Origin: Lineus longissimus
Taxonomy: Eukaryota; Nemertea; Pilidiophora; Heteronemertea; Lineidae
Reading direction: 5' to 3'
Assembly (NCBI RefSeq): GCF_910592395.1
Contig: NC_088308.1
Location: forward strand, 5,903,001-5,967,000
DNA: 64,000 bases
Positions 1 through 13,658 of this stretch are shown here, in pieces. The notes beneath the pieces are model-generated. The model was not told where the DNA came from. It saw only the letters and a program-made list of their open reading frames with translations, and made no database searches. The number at the start of each line of letters is the position of its first letter. Within the stretch, counting starts at the first letter, position 1. The translations under genes were made by a program, and so were the position numbers.

Positions 1-3000
1 AGGATGCAAAAACTACCCTTATCTATTTAATGATAAAAAGAAGCTTTTGGGATAAGGTCAACTGGTCGCGTCATTAGGGTTGGAAAAAGATCATTGAGAG
101 TCACGTGTTTCGCGGACGCTAAACAAACGCACCGTCTCACCATTGTTCGCTGGTGTCCATTTGGATAAAACCCGAATTGTCTCAGGCCGGGATCGTGCCA
201 AAACAACCCCTCATCACTAAACTCATTATCACGACCTTGTCAACTCCTTGGTGCAGCTATCCATCACATCTTTCACGAGGGTGACAAAATTAGCGCCCTG
301 TCCGGAAAATTTCGTGCAGTTCACTCAAACGCAGGTACTCGGGACTTCCGGTAAAAAGATAGGTGTCAGTTTTCACACTGTCGCATTGTCATAACGTTTA
401 AAGCCATTATTTTTGGACCACAGATCATTATTTCCGTTATCTGTAAACTAGCTCCCTGTATTCGGAACCACGTCTGGGTGACTTTGCGATATCTCGACGA
501 GTCTTGAGGACACTGGTGTCGGTGTCTGTCCACATGGCGCACGTGTCCATGTTTAATCGAATGTCAACAGAAGGCCAAAGGTCACCTGCAAAATCGATTT
601 CGCGGTATCGGAATACGACTCTTGATTTGTACTACATTGGTACAACATTTGAAGAGGAATCTTATCCTAATAAAGTCCAATCTGGCGCAATTTATTAATG
701 GAAGAAAACATGGACGACAAAGATGAAATTGATGTATGATTGAGATTGTTTTCAAGGCGGTAGATCATTCGTTCTCTCTTCAAATCATGTCAGATTGATG
801 GACCGATATAAAAAAGTGCTTTTGTGACAGGGGTTGGATATGTGTGTTACCTCTAAATGTTAGAAATGATTCCTCCATAGATGAAAGCGGCATTGCTTAA
901 GGATGATGTACATGTATGTTTCAAATTATCTCAGATCCGTGTTCACGCCCTTATAGTATATACTATTGGTACTATTCAACCTTTTCCGCGGCAGTACTTT
1001 TAGTCATCTGCACCTTTACCTTGAATGATACAACATCCAAACGTCGTTTTGCTCTGAGAAGCTTATCTCAACTTGATGATAACTTCTAACAAGTTTAATA
1101 AATGCTGTTTGATGGTCGTGAAATATTTTTCAGTTATTTCAGAGTTTTATTGTTGGCTCTCACAATCATAAATCGATTTGCCCAGCAGCAGCAAACAAAG
1201 AATTTATCAAACTCAACAAGTTTGACAATCTGACAAGTGTTTTATAGAGGAAATGAATGATCAGCAGTGTGCAAGCAAAGGACAATGCAACCTTTAACAT
1301 GTTTAAGAAAATGTAGAACGGAAGGACTTGAAAATTGCTTGGATATTTGTGATAGTCCACGCCACCTGACATTGCCCTCAAAGGGGTCTGCTTACAAGAC
1401 CAGCTTTTCGACGTCATGAAGTTCTTAATTAATTTCCTCAACAAATAATGCTGTTCTTTTCTTAAGGTTTTGAAAAATGCCCTCCCTTGTACTTGGTTCA
1501 AAAGTTCAAAGGATAAACTACGCGTTTTATGGAGTAGTAACGATTAAGGATAGGCAATAATGGTAATATACATTGCTCCGTGTGAATGGTAACTTGCCAA
1601 GCATAAAGAACCAAGGATTGGTATTTGTTTTAATCAGGCAAGTGGCCCATTTGAGGATTAAAGCTCCAATTTATGTCACTATCAGTAAATCACAACGGCA
1701 AATTAGATGTATTATGACTATATCGTATTTCATGTCCAACCGCTGTTTGTTACCCGATGTTTCTCCCTCTTATACACTGTTTTGTCGCAGCCTCCCCATT
1801 TCTTTGTGGCCGTCTTCCTAATGCACGGAGTCAACACAAAAGCTGTCCTGCCCATGGGGTCCAATCTACGCGGACGGGTCACAGCGAACTGCAGCTATTG
1901 TTTAACTGTGCCCCTCAGAGGTACACGTGTGCCCAGCAAGGACCCACCCTCTGCGGCAAAAGTGCATTCAATTGCTTCAGAACCCCCGCAGCCCTCCGCC
2001 AAATCATCTGCGACGTTGATCCTCCGCGCTAATTCCTGTAATGAATTCAGTGACGGTGTCCCCTGTACCAAAAGCTTACTTCTAGTGTTGTGTCTCCCAC
2101 TCTCCATACCCCAGAGTTCCCCTTCCAGCAACAACAACCCCTGCACTCACTTTAAATTACACAGAGGCGAGCTGCATAGAAAACGTCTCGGGTAAATTAG
2201 CGATAAAATAAAGTCCCTCTCATAATTAGCGACGAAATAACTCGTGCTATGGTGAATGTTTAATGAATCGCGAGAGGGTGTAGGCAGATCGTCAAGATTG
2301 AGATTGTTCTGATGGCAATTTACATAACTGTTGTCTAATATCGTGAAACAATCATTTATTTTATCCGCTAATTGGTCCATAGCTTGAGGTGATGTTGGTG
2401 TTCGGACGAACGCCTGTGACGTGTTGGAAACGGCAGACGGCAGTGCTCTTGAAAAGCAAGAATCCTATGCTACTTTATGGAAGGATGACTGTTGAAGTTG
2501 TACGCGTGCATCTTCACTGTTCTTTCAGGTCAAGAGTATATGTAAATGTGGTCTGGTGGTTACGAACCTACATGTATTGATTGAAGAAAATTTGGGAAGT
2601 GTAGGTCACGGGCTGTCTCCAATGTTTGCGGCGATTCCCACGACGACATGAACAAAATATCAAAAATCCAATATGGCCGCCATCAGGCAGCCATCTTCAA
2701 TTTGGTTTCTGAAGTAGGAAATGGCTTTTCGTTCACTCTGCTGTTCATTGTAGTGCAGTTTATGTATCTACCAGTTTCTGTTCAGGGAGTTTACAAAAAG
2801 ATATTTGATCTAAATTTGGAAAGTCTTTACCTTATTGATATAAGCAGCAGTGTACAACCGGTACACTGCTGAAACTAGAATTGAAATATCAGATGCTCAC
2901 GGGTGCTTCTCGTTGGGTAGTCAGATGGATGCACCCAAAGATATTGTCCCCGCCAGTGTCACAGGTCGCCAGTCTTGTCCCACACCACCCGGCCTATGAC

Positions 3001-6000
3001 CATATCGCCCGGGGCGCCGAAGCTGCGAGTCGCCTGGGGGCGCAATTCGATGGTATTGCTCCACAAAAATAAAATCCTCCCAGACTATTTATTAATTTGC
3101 TGGCACGCGTATGACCGCGAGCTAAGTTCTGAAACGCCCTGGGCAGAAGATCCCGATAAACGCGCAACATTTGGAGGCCTCTTGACCGTAATAGGCACAA
3201 AACCCATAAAGCCAACATAAAATGCAACACATATTGCTTTTCTGTCAAAAGTCTATTTAAGAGACACGACGTGCGAAACATTAATTGCTTTTAAATCGAA
3301 ATATGAATACTTTGTTTCGCCTGCAGTGTGTCAGAGACCAAGCCTTACGGTCATTACGTACCGCCCCCGGGCGTGATGGAAAAATGGCATCTTTGTCCAG
3401 GCGCTCTGGGAAGCGTAGATCTCCTCAAAATGTACTTAGTATTTCCTTATGGCGACACATGTCTCTTCAAAATAACCCCACGATATCTTTCTATCATTGT
3501 TAAATCAATCAAAATTATTTGCATTGGATGTTTTATCCATTGCAGTTGACATTGTAATGTCGAAGTCAATTCATAGATTTTTTGCTGCAAAATAACAGGT
3601 TTGAATTGTTTGTCTCTGTTGGAAGTTTGGAAGTCATTCCAGCAGCAGTAGGTTCCATGTTGAAGTTTTTGTGAATAGTCGAAATATTGGGAAGATTGTC
3701 TTTTAGAATGCATTGAAAGAAACCTGGTGGGCGTGCAGGGGGCAAGGATGTTTTCTTAAACTGATCGTTGTTCACGAATTGCCCATGGAAATATATCGGG
3801 ATGAAGGAGTTATCTACGTGAAATGGTGTCACTTTGGTGAAGATGTAGTTTGTATGCCGAATCCTCCAACAGATGGTATTTCTTGGAGCACGAACATCCT
3901 CGTTACAAATACACTTCTCTGTGATACTCACCGAAAAGAATAGAAATGTGGACCACAGGTTATCATAAACAGACAACTGAAAATCACCATGAAATTAAAG
4001 AAGCCAAAAGTATTATGGCGACTTGTATTTCATTCCTTATTTTAAAGCAATTATAATTTGAGCAAAGCCACCATTTGTGGACCTCCTGCGGCGCTGCCAA
4101 AAAGCAGCCCGCGATTCTCGGGGTGAAATTGGAATGTAACAGTACACTTAATTAGTCCAACTTTTTGTGAAAATAGCTCACGTGGAGACAATCAAAAGTT
4201 GAAGACATTATCTGCCGTTAGACTTTTGTTCCTTTTATGTATGAAGATGTTTTGAGTAATGGTGCGAGCACCTGCATGGTTTGGCTGGCTGATTCGGCGG
4301 CAAATGGAACCAACTTCTGTTCTTAAACGAGCTTCAAATTACTCCATTAATGGAGAAGATCAGACTTTAGTAGCCCTTGGAATAAACCTGGATTAAAAGG
4401 CCGCAGTGACGCGGATTGTCCCCCCAAATACCGCGTTGTCTTCCGATAAAGTTTAAGAGAAGATCCCGGGGAGATGTCCCGGGGCCATCAAAGGTACCGT
4501 ACGATTGACTCCGGGCTGTCGTAATGACCTTAGGCGGTGCCGACCAAAATAATATACAACTGTGAGGCTGAAGGTAGACTTCGGCGCTGCTGAAGGCAAA
4601 CTGATCATTGTGGCTTACCCCCGGGTGGTGGCCGCCGGCTACGCTGCATTCAACCCTATCCAGCCACTTACTCGAATCTCCGGTGGACGCCACCAAAATA
4701 CCAGTGGCAGATTGGCGATAGAGGAATTTTGGGAATTTTCGCAGTTGGAGCCAGGACGATTTGGTCATGTCCCGTTGGCCGCCTGAAGCTCACCGAGCTG
4801 GCAGAGAAAGGGACACTCTGGCGGGCTGAGAGCGGTTTAAAGAAATCAGAGTCGATAGCCTGAGGGCATTAGTGACTGTCACCCCGAGGACCAGCAAGGT
4901 ATTTTCATTAAGATGTAACCGCTTTGCCGATGACCGTTACGTAAAATTAGACCACTTTTCCCCCAGAGATTGTGTGTAGTACCAGTACTGAACGAAAAAG
5001 ATCCGATGCTTTAATGTATGGTGATTAACTTACAACAAAGAACATAATCTGAAATGTCAAATCATGCAGGTATGGGGATAGATTTATAGCCAAACTGCCA
5101 CAGATTATCTCATCCGCTCCCCCCCCCAAGAACCTTCACGAGAAATTTTTGGAAGTAACGTACATCGGCATCTCATCTATACATGCTTCCCGAAATTGGT
5201 GGCTTGCATTGGAACTAACTTTTTCCCCCTTGTCCGTCATTAAAGGCATTCTAGTGTGTTGATCAACCATGACTATCTCCTTTGTCCCTCCACCATAAAG
5301 CCTAGTTTCCCCTTATGACATCACTATTTCGGACACTCAGCGCCCCATTTCTGGAAAGGTGTATACAACATGGCCGACAAAAAACAAAATGGCTGCCAAC
5401 AATTCTCAGTGCAGGTAGCTTTTGCTGTATCTATGCGATGAAAGGGAGTAGATGGATCAAACTTTATACATCTACAAATCGACCTACAAATCGGGTCAAT
5501 GATGCAGTGTCATGAACCGTCGATCGTTGTATGTGCATGCAATTGTTGATAAAAGTAGCGTGCTCCAGCAGGCATGGCAGGCGGAGACTGGGAGGAAATG
5601 TCATCGCGTCCTAATTGCGTGATCGCCAATTTGAGGAGTCCCATAACACTTACAGAATTTTGATAAGAACCCATCATATTCATTCAGATATGGCTATCTC
5701 CTTCACAGAAATAGCTCAAACCTGAATATAGAATGGTCACTTGAGTAATAACGCCGCAGGGTGCGTTATCAAATGTGTGGAAGGGTTATTTCCGTGAATT
5801 AAATCCTGGCGACGTTTGTAATGTAACTTTATTCCCGAGTAGTGTCGCATCCTGCACGCGAAACGTTGATTGCCATGAATCGAGAACTTTAGAAAACCTT
5901 CGCTCGGTGGAGATGTGACTGGCAGAAGCAATGTCAATTCGATTTCAGTGGCATGTTCATTGATAATTCACTTGACAGGTTATCAGGAAAAATAGAAGTC

Positions 6001-7138
6001 CATCTTTATACATTGCCATTCTGTCCAATACAGGGCGGTTTTTTTTTCTCGTCCTGTGTTTTTGTATCTTCTTATCACCTTTCATGATTTGGTTACGGGT
6101 TTTCTTCAGCCCCGGACGATTTTCAGCAACCTCTTTGTCTCTCTCAAGACGACTTCAACTTTATGTTCACCGACCTGCTGCATTAACAGACTTCTTAACC
6201 GACACCAAGCGTCTGCTGTGGCAAATTATAGGGTTATAATGAGCCAAATAATGAGAATTTCACTAATCAAAACTCATTCATCATCGCAAACGAATTCGTC
6301 CTCAGGGCAAAAATCACCTTGCACGAAATCGTAGAAATTACTAAAAGTTGTTTGATTCCATTCCAATTATTGCTTGATTGAAATGTCCGTACATTTTATA
6401 CGTCATGGATATACACCAGCACCAAACATTTTGGGTCTAGTCTTGGTGAATTAGATTTGCCGCATCATGAAATTCGTCTTGCTAAGAGAGAGTTTCCTTT
6501 CATGGTTCCAAGAAAGATATTGTGACCTTGGTGACATTGGGACGATATGTTAGGTATTGCTAATGACTGGCTTTGGGCTATGAGTGGTTTCACTACAGGT
6601 GTGGTGGTTGGAGATCAGTGGGGTCGGCGCGGCTCCAAGGGACGGTCAGTCTGTCGCCGCCGCGTGATCATGCGTGGAACAACCACCAGGACTGGGGAGT
6701 GTTATAGCCCGTGGCTGTCCGTTGCCGATTCCTCCACCTAATTTCTGTCACAGGATTAAATTTCCCTTCGATCGAATTTGGTAAAGTTCAGTTTAGAAAA
6801 TGCCTCAGATAGAGAGGGGAATAGCTAATAAGTAAAAAAATGCATCAGTCAACATGGCTGCAATTCTTTTAAAATGATTAATGTTGTCAAAAAGCTAAAA
6901 AAGCAGGTGCCGGGAAGTGCCTTTGATAATGGTCGACGAAACTTTTGATGAATTCTGACCAGGATGATGAGAAGGGGTTTTAAAAGAAGCGACGGCAAGG
7001 AGACGGTCATTGCCGCGAGATGGTCAGCGGGTGACCATGCTCGAATGATGGTTACTCTGCACTCGGTTGTCATGGCTGCAAGATATGGCCACTCTCGCGA
7101 GGCAAGGTCACGACATGTAACTTGGTCTCGTCAGTATA
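1..7138. other. Non-coding stretch, no gene seen
   Basis: No convincing coding frame. The longest open frames are of the length expected by chance. Notable only are TACATGTA at 909 and 2569, the palindrome ATGGCCGCCAT at 2673-2683, and a GC-richer patch near 4370-4800 where both strands happen to be open. Confidence 0.6.
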
Positions 7139-9868
7139 TAGACGACATCAAAGAGATGACCAGACGACAGGTGCAAGGTAGATCAAACCGGCTGGAATCC
7201 GGCACGCCCAAGCCGGAACCCCGTCCAATGAATCGTTCTAATGTGTACGTCCTATAATTTCCAATAGGAGTTTAGGTACTTGGGGACCAGAGTTTATCAC
7301 TCCGCTAACTATGGTCATTTCAGAGTCATCTTCCATAATCTTGTCCCTCTCCAGGCAAGCCTCTCACAATCTTAATTATAAATCTCAACAGGACAAAGCG
7401 GCGCTCGACCTGCCCAAGCCAAGTGGCACAAAAATAACCACCAACAAAGACAAACAAAGTCGTTTCGGTTGCGGCAATTAAAGTGGAGGTGGACAAAACG
7501 TGTTGGGTCACGAGGCAGGGTGAGGTTGACCGTCAAAAGGTTCTCCACACCGCTTGATTTGAGTTGAGATGACTGTTTAATCAGGACAGAGAAATCACCA
7601 GCACGGTTCATTACGCTTATTTTGGACAGCGTCCGCGCCGCTTGGCTTAACGGTCGTGATTTCGTACTGTCACAAGATTCACTGCGCTTCTATAACCATC
7701 AAATGACCATATAAATTAGTCTTTCCGCCATTATGCCGATTTGATGGGGACTCTGAAGCGGCTGGTGATAGGGTGTTAAGGGTATGAAAAGGGTCTCAGA
7801 CGCAGGGTAATGGTCATGAAGTGTTATTGACCACATTTATAACGATCCTTGAAAATTGCAAGAACTCTGATGGTAATTGAAACGAAGTAAAAATTTTCTG
7901 GTCAGTAGCTTTGTGGCTGGTCAGAAAGCCATACAGCCCCAGCAAGATTTGAAAAGGTCGTCTGCCGGTTTGTATCAACAGCAGATTCTCCATTCAATGA
8001 ATCATTCCATGAGTGAGATTCGTGAGATTAGTTTCATTGGCTACTGTAGACTGCCAAATGTTCGTGGATTTCGCAAACACATACATGTACAAGGATCCGG
8101 CGTAAATATTTTATTTCTATCCGAAATTTTCGCGAATCGCAAAATTAAAGAGTCGAGAAAGTTTGGCGGTTTGCAGCATAATAGTTTGCAAGAGGCATGA
8201 CTAAATGAAACAGCTGAAAGGAATACACGCTTGGAATTCCCTCAAAGCGAAACCAGTGTGATAATACAAGTCAATCATGGTCGTCGAGATCGAGGTAATG
8301 ATAATGGCAATAGCATTTAATAGCTTTCCTCTCTAAAACAAAGGCAGGTTCCGTCATACCATATAGAAACAACAAGGAAAATGTATTACATGTACTTTTG
8401 AACCGACTTGTCCTCGAAGTTGAGTTTCATTTCTTGCCACTAGATGGCTCTTTCTAAAAAAGATCAAAGGTATTGCAGACTCGGTTTCCTAAACAGATGG
8501 TTGCTGAAAGCTGTGCATTGCGCTCCATCAAAGTTTGCCGTATTTTTGATTTTGTCAAGAACCAACTGGTGTAACTACAAAACAAACACCATATGCACTA
8601 GTTCTCACATGTGATGACTGTCGTTATGTTTAAATAAACACGTTAAACAAATACATTAACTGAATTAGGGAAAGCATTATTTCAATGTGATTGTCACAAC
8701 TGTAAATGTTGTTGCGATGGCACATCGAGGCAGCAGTAATTGAGGATGATCTCATCCAAATCGCCGTGATTTGTTTTTCAAGAGAAAGGGACGGGCGCGT
8801 GGCAACGGCAAAGTCCAAGACTTATGGGACTCAGAAGAATTTAAGTCCGTGGTTCCACTAATTCCAAAATTATTGGATTTTCCATTGATTGTCAATAGCA
8901 GTATGCTAAGGTGTGTTCTTTGTTTCCGATATACTGCTGTAATGCGTCATAGGACAAATGCTTGCTAAATGAGCCCGTAAGAGTATTTCCCACTCGATTT
9001 CATTGAACACAAGACATCTGTTTTGACGTCCTTTATTGCAAACCTCTCCAAATAGTTGGCCTTAACTTGCTTACAAATCCATCTTTCCTACTTAGCTTTT
9101 CGTCAAGAACGTGGCAGGGAGTTTAAGGGTCCTTGATTTGACAACTGTAGGGGTGGAAACAAATCCTTAAATAATCGGTACTCAATTTAGTTAAAACTGT
9201 TAGAAATGTATAAACTATTTTTATCGTCATCATTAGTACGGGTTCCCTAATTAGTTTTGACGATTACCAATATTGCATCAATTGAGAGTTGGGTTACCTT
9301 AACTTAATGTGTTACTTAAGTTACTTCAAGGGCCTCCTGACGTTTTTTGCTCTCTACACTTCCTCTTGATCAAGCAAATCATGGTTTGCAAACAGAACTA
9401 AACTATTAGATTGAAACTTGGCGTGTACATTTTACGAGTAAATTTTGTGTCAATGCCTTCAATGTTTGAAAAGATAACTGAGGTAGAAATGAACACTTAT
9501 ACATATTCATTGTACACGTACTTGTATTGTGATTTGGTGTTTCCCGAGCATTTTAGGTGTTCCTCCAGGTTTCACCAGACAATTTCTGCCAGTAGTGTTG
9601 AGTAACTGCCTGAGTTAATTGATAATTAGCTTGCTTTCCCCAGCGAAGTAGCGAGTCGACCCATCTTCACCACGAGATGAGGACACACCAGCATCTGAGA
9701 CCTGCTGCGAGATGTGAAGTTTGTTCAAGAAGAGACAAGAAGATCTTCGGTGATAATAGGGCCGCGTGTTCGGAATCACGACCAAATTAGACCAAACAGG
9801 ACTGTTAAATTTAGCACCAGAAGACAGAAGATTTGGGGGACATTGCGTAAGCGCAGGCGATCAATCAC
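7139..9868. other. Non-coding stretch with one weak motif pair
   Basis: AGACGAC at 7140 and CAGACGAC at 7161 form a weak member of the GCAGACGAC family, 22 bp apart. TACATGTA occurs at 8082 and 8387. Nothing else was recognised. Confidence 0.5.
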
Positions 9869-9911
9869 ATCGTCTGCTCGTACACCAAACAATGGCGCTG
9901 ATGTCGTCTGC
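9869..9911 (-). promoter_or_regulatory. GCAGACGAY motif pair
   Basis: Minus-strand GCAGACGAT (9869-9877) and GCAGACGAC (9903-9911), 34 bp apart, with ACAATGGCG between them at about 9890. Part of the window-wide motif family described in the findings. Function unknown. Confidence 0.5.
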
Positions 9912-10046
9912 CTGCTCCACAACAACTTGAAGTTGATCTCTCTCTGTGGCTGCTCGCGGACCCCATCAGGGGTTATTGCACATTTAAGAGGGATGTCGGT
10001 TAAGATGGGTTGGCCCGAGGCTATGGGTTTGCCGCCTTGCTGAGGA

Positions 10047-10088
10047 GTCGTCTGCCAACCTTTCTATGCCTAATTCTCACCAGACGAC
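10047..10088. promoter_or_regulatory. Inverted GCAGACGAC motif pair
   Basis: GTCGTCTGC at 10047-10055 and CAGACGAC at 10081-10088, in opposite orientation. Function unknown. Confidence 0.4.
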
Positions 10089-10900
10089 ATGATAATGTAT
10101 TGGTGACAAGTGGTTTCTTGCTGATCGCGCCAACTGTTTGTATTTCATCCTCAGTCCAGGCTGACACTGACAAACCGTGCCTCATCTCGAGTCGAAACAT
10201 CATTTCTCACTTTCCAAATGAAATGTATAGGCTTATCCTCAGTTCAGAGATAGAAACCGTCAACATCGGCCCTTACAGAAATCAATTTCTTCCAAGCAAA
10301 GTTTTGATTGTCATACTCCCAGCTCCGCGGCCTGATGGCGGTGAAAGTTTGACTGCCGTATAAAAGGATCGGAATATCAAGATCTACATGTATTAAGTCT
10401 TTACACTGCTGGCCTGGACAATTCATGACTATCAACCAGTAATCCGAAAACTTCCTGGTGTTTTTGCGACAATCCGGGTAAAGCTTATTGTTTCAACTGG
10501 TGCAGGACATGGGTTCTGAGATCTCCTTTGGCCAAGCCTCGGGATAGGTTTCTAAAAAAAACTACTCCCTATTTCTTACAGAAACAGCGTCAGTTCCTTC
10601 AACACCGGGGGTCGAACACAGCATGGATAATTTCGACATTTCTTTCCCAACTCCTTGAGGAGTGCTTCCCGTGGATGTGAAACGTCTTGACCAGTAGGTT
10701 GCCATACCTCTCCCAGTCCATCTGCTGAGTGTCCGCCTAAATGTTCTTGCCCAGTAATGATGTGAACTTAAGGATTCCGGGCAAAATACGACATCGTGGT
10801 TTTAGCATTTGAGCTACTGCTTGATGACCAGACTCCCGCCCCGTATTGATGTTGCGACAACTTGGACCAGCATCCAAACCTGTCCGCTCCACAATAAAGA

Positions 10901-11135
10901 TCAATCACTGGATGGTCTTGATGTTTTGGCGTACATGGTGGCCCCCTGCCTCTGAGGCAGGACCCTGACTGTCATGAGGTGACAGGGCAGGGACTGGTGG
11001 ATGCAGGTCGTGCCCTTGGGGAGGTAGGGGTCCTTTGTGTCAAGCGATATCCGCCAGTACGCCCTGTCTACACCCACGGCTGGCGTTCTCAATAAGTCAC
11101 TTCTAAAGAATTCTTTCTTCTTGATTGGACTGAGA
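10901..11135. other. GC-rich patch with codon-like periodicity, possible orphan or decayed exon
   Basis: Read on the minus strand, one frame runs from about 11134 to a TGA near 10901 after an acceptor-like pyrimidine tract ending in CAG. In its central 35 codons (about 10923-11027), 32 third positions are G or C, against clearly lower values at positions 1 and 2. The complementary plus frame is also open and rich in G at position 1, so the coding strand is ambiguous. Towards 10.6 kb the minus frame continues with stop codons, as a decayed gene would. I recognise no domain. A local GC-rich non-coding patch remains possible. Confidence 0.22.
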
Positions 11136-11871
11136 TTGTTATGAAAATAGTAATTAAGTGTTATTCTATCCCGAGAATGATGTTAAACAATGGCTGGTTT
11201 GATGAAATCATCATGATTGCAAAGGGCAGATGATTTGGCTCCGGCGCCTGCTTCACCCTAACTTCACGATGCTCTCAGTGCATAATGTACGCGGTCCTGT
11301 GGGCAATGTACAGCCGACGTCTTCCAACATGGTTTGAAATGGCTTCAGGGAATGTAAAGCTTCTTTGCACATTTTCAAGAGGCAATGTATTTTCATTTAC
11401 ATAGAGCCCACACTTTTGCTTCAGGGTTATACTTCCATAACCATATCTAAGACAAAACACAAAGAAAAGTCAGATTTTTGATGATCAATAATATAAGTTG
11501 ACACTAAGACCATAGGGGTGCATGTAGATTGGAACAGTATTAAACTACAAAGGCTGGTAATTGTATTGGGCGATGAAATATTCGAAATGATTCTTGCTTT
11601 TAACAAAACACCAAACGAAATTATGATAATGCCAGGTTCTTTCACTGTGGTGTGCGGCATTATATCCAATGGTACTTCTACAATGTATACTAATCATAAT
11701 TGACCTTGAAACTCGCGATATTTGGGATATATACAGCATTGGTCTTAAGTAAAATAAACTGCCCAGAACGGCACAACGTGCGGAAGCGCTCAGGCAAGTT
11801 TTGAGCAAGTCTCTATTGTTATCGCAATCAAACCTTCAGTTTGTCCCCATTTTCATTGTAAGATAACAGCT

Positions 11872-11877
11872 GTCTCT

Positions 11878-11928
<51 letters not shown>

Positions 11929-11945
11929 GAGCCCACCCAGGGACG
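11872..11945 (+). tRNA. tRNA-Asn (anticodon GTT)
   Basis: All four arms can be drawn. The 7-bp acceptor is GTCTCTG with CAGGGAC (one T-G pair) plus discriminator G. The D stem is GCGC/GCGC. The anticodon stem is TTCGG/CCGAA with loop CTGTTAA and anticodon GTT at 11906-11908. The T stem is GGTGG/CCACC with loop TTCGAGC. The A box TGGCGCAATCGG (11879-11890) and a B box in the T arm are intact. As far as I recall, it is identical to the common animal tRNA-Asn. There is no intron and no encoded CCA. No other tRNA was found nearby. Confidence 0.97.
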
Positions 11946-11950
11946 CTTCC

Positions 11951-11954
11951 TTTT
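11951..11954 (+). terminator. Pol III terminator of tRNA-Asn
   Basis: A TTTT run starts 6 nt after the tRNA 3' end, as usual for RNA polymerase III genes. A second TTTT (11969) and a T7 run (11975-11981) provide backup. Confidence 0.75.
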
Positions 11955-12739
11955 GGCATCTGAATGAGTTTTAATTTTTTTACTCTTCCATTTTTCATAT
12001 TTTGAAAAAATACTGTAGTAGAGAATACGTTATTTTTAATGTATCGTTCGAAACAAGTATGAGTCTCGCCTCGGTCATCCCGGTTAGCAACAATTGTTGA
12101 GTATGAAGCGGGCAGGAAAGGCGGGAACAGTCGTGATATATCGAATAATTGCGTGGAAAATTGGGATGACGCTCCAACACGATGTTTCGGGATTAGGACT
12201 AATACGGTGAAGATTATCCGGTGAAATCCATCACATTGGGCCCGCGTGCGAGCGTTTGCCTGGGCGGGTGCTCCTTTCTTTCCACTGAAAGGTGCCACAA
12301 GTTCTTTGTCCGGGAAGACGATGCGTTGAATGGCGTGTTGCTGGCTTCGCGGCGGAGATGTCAGCGCAACAACGCCGCGCTCGTCACCGAACACGTAATC
12401 TCTTGTAACGGAGACAAAATTTATCAAATTGTGTAATTCTTCAAGCGGGATTAGGGCGGATCTAGACCTTGTACCAGCATGTGGCTTGGGTCAACAGATA
12501 ATAGCCCTGATGCAAGGGCTGTTTAATATTCCGCCAGCTCAGCCCTTTTTCGGTTCGAACCGATGACAGTATTTAAGGACTAATGAGTTTTACTTCTGCT
12601 TGACTAAGAATATGTAATCGCTTCAACAATGATTGGGCAACGCCTGTGAAATTTTTAATTGAAAATGACGGCGGGGTGGTGGTTTCTTTTGGCTGACATT
12701 TGACAAAAGGACGCTACAAGATGGATGACAACTTTACCA

Positions 12740-12760
12740 GCAGACGACGTTGCAGACGAC
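12740..12760 (+). promoter_or_regulatory. GCAGACGAC tandem pair, 12-bp spacing
   Basis: Two exact copies at 12740-12748 and 12752-12760, with CAGCAGACGA...GTTGCAGACGA architecture. The pair at 62014-62035 has the same flanks and linker, which suggests common descent or a common constraint. Confidence 0.55.
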
Positions 12761-13529
12761 ACGTGACCATTTTGAATGTTTTGACCAGTAACTCTTGTCT
12801 CATGGAAATATTTTGATCGATTTTGGTCATTGGAAACACAATGTTATGATAATTTGTCGAAGAACGGCCTCTAATTGGCAGTTAATTGAGAATATTCCGC
12901 GTATCAGTCAATCACGCGATCAGCGTTTTTGAGATCGGAATGGTTGCCTCAGGAAACACGTGCATGCATAGGAATCGTTTTCAAACACAATCATCTTTTG
13001 AATTAATGCCTCAGTTTTCAGTTAATTGACTCCATGTTGGCTACTTTAGAAAAAGTAATTAAAAAAAGAAGCCAATATTAATTCCTGAATCTAAAAACAC
13101 CAGAAATGTTCCACAGATAGGCCTTTGTGACCTGCTTGCAATTGGTTAATTTCTTAGAGTAGAGGTGAACCGGTCAAGCAGGATCTAGAGCCGCTATTGC
13201 AACAGGAAGCCTTGAAATGTGGCTTGAATTATTTTTCCTGACCACGCTACAAATATCAAGCAATTCGACAAAATTAAGGCCGCGGCAAAGACTGTTCGAA
13301 CATTCAAATCGTTATTTTTCAAGTAGTGCAACCAGTCAGTGGTTAGAGTCGTTTTAGCGCTTTATGGAACTACCACTTCATTTCCTGAGATCACCAGCAA
13401 TTTCCGACGACAATACCAAAGGAGAGAGACCTGCAGTTTTCACCTCCGGCATCTCCTGAGCATATTGCGTATACGGTTGGACCACGGACTTCTACATGTA
13501 TGCACCACATATGGCCATTCGCCACTTTT

Positions 13530-13658
13530 TTGGACTTCCTGACAGGTATTGACCAATCAGAAGACAGCTATCATGCTTGTTCGGCACAGACTGCACGGCC
13601 ATGATCACATATGGGCGTTCTGATTGGTCAAAACCTGTCAACTGACATTTAAGTCCAA
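13530..13658. repeat. 129-bp inverted repeat (possible MITE relic)
   Basis: The left arm 13530-13562 and right arm 13618-13658 are complementary. Both begin TTGGACTT from the outside, share a GACAGG core, and end TTGACCAATCAGAA with one or two differences. The right arm has an extra 8 bp. The 55-bp spacer includes a CACATATGG segment that is repeated just outside the left arm. Size and form fit a non-autonomous transposon relic, but I see no clear target-site duplication. Confidence 0.6.

Noticed and set aside
1707-2195. A 162-residue plus-strand open frame.
   Set aside because: Length is within chance for 64 kb in six frames, two other frames overlap it, and no domain or codon bias is seen.
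4370-4786. GC-richer patch open on both strands.
   Set aside because: Third-position bias is only moderate, neither strand shows a domain, and overlapping antisense frames are typical of GC-rich DNA.
11891-12427. A 178-residue minus-strand open frame, the longest after neurogenin.
   Set aside because: Its C-terminal part is the antisense of tRNA-Asn, a well-known source of spurious proteins, and the rest has no recognisable domain.
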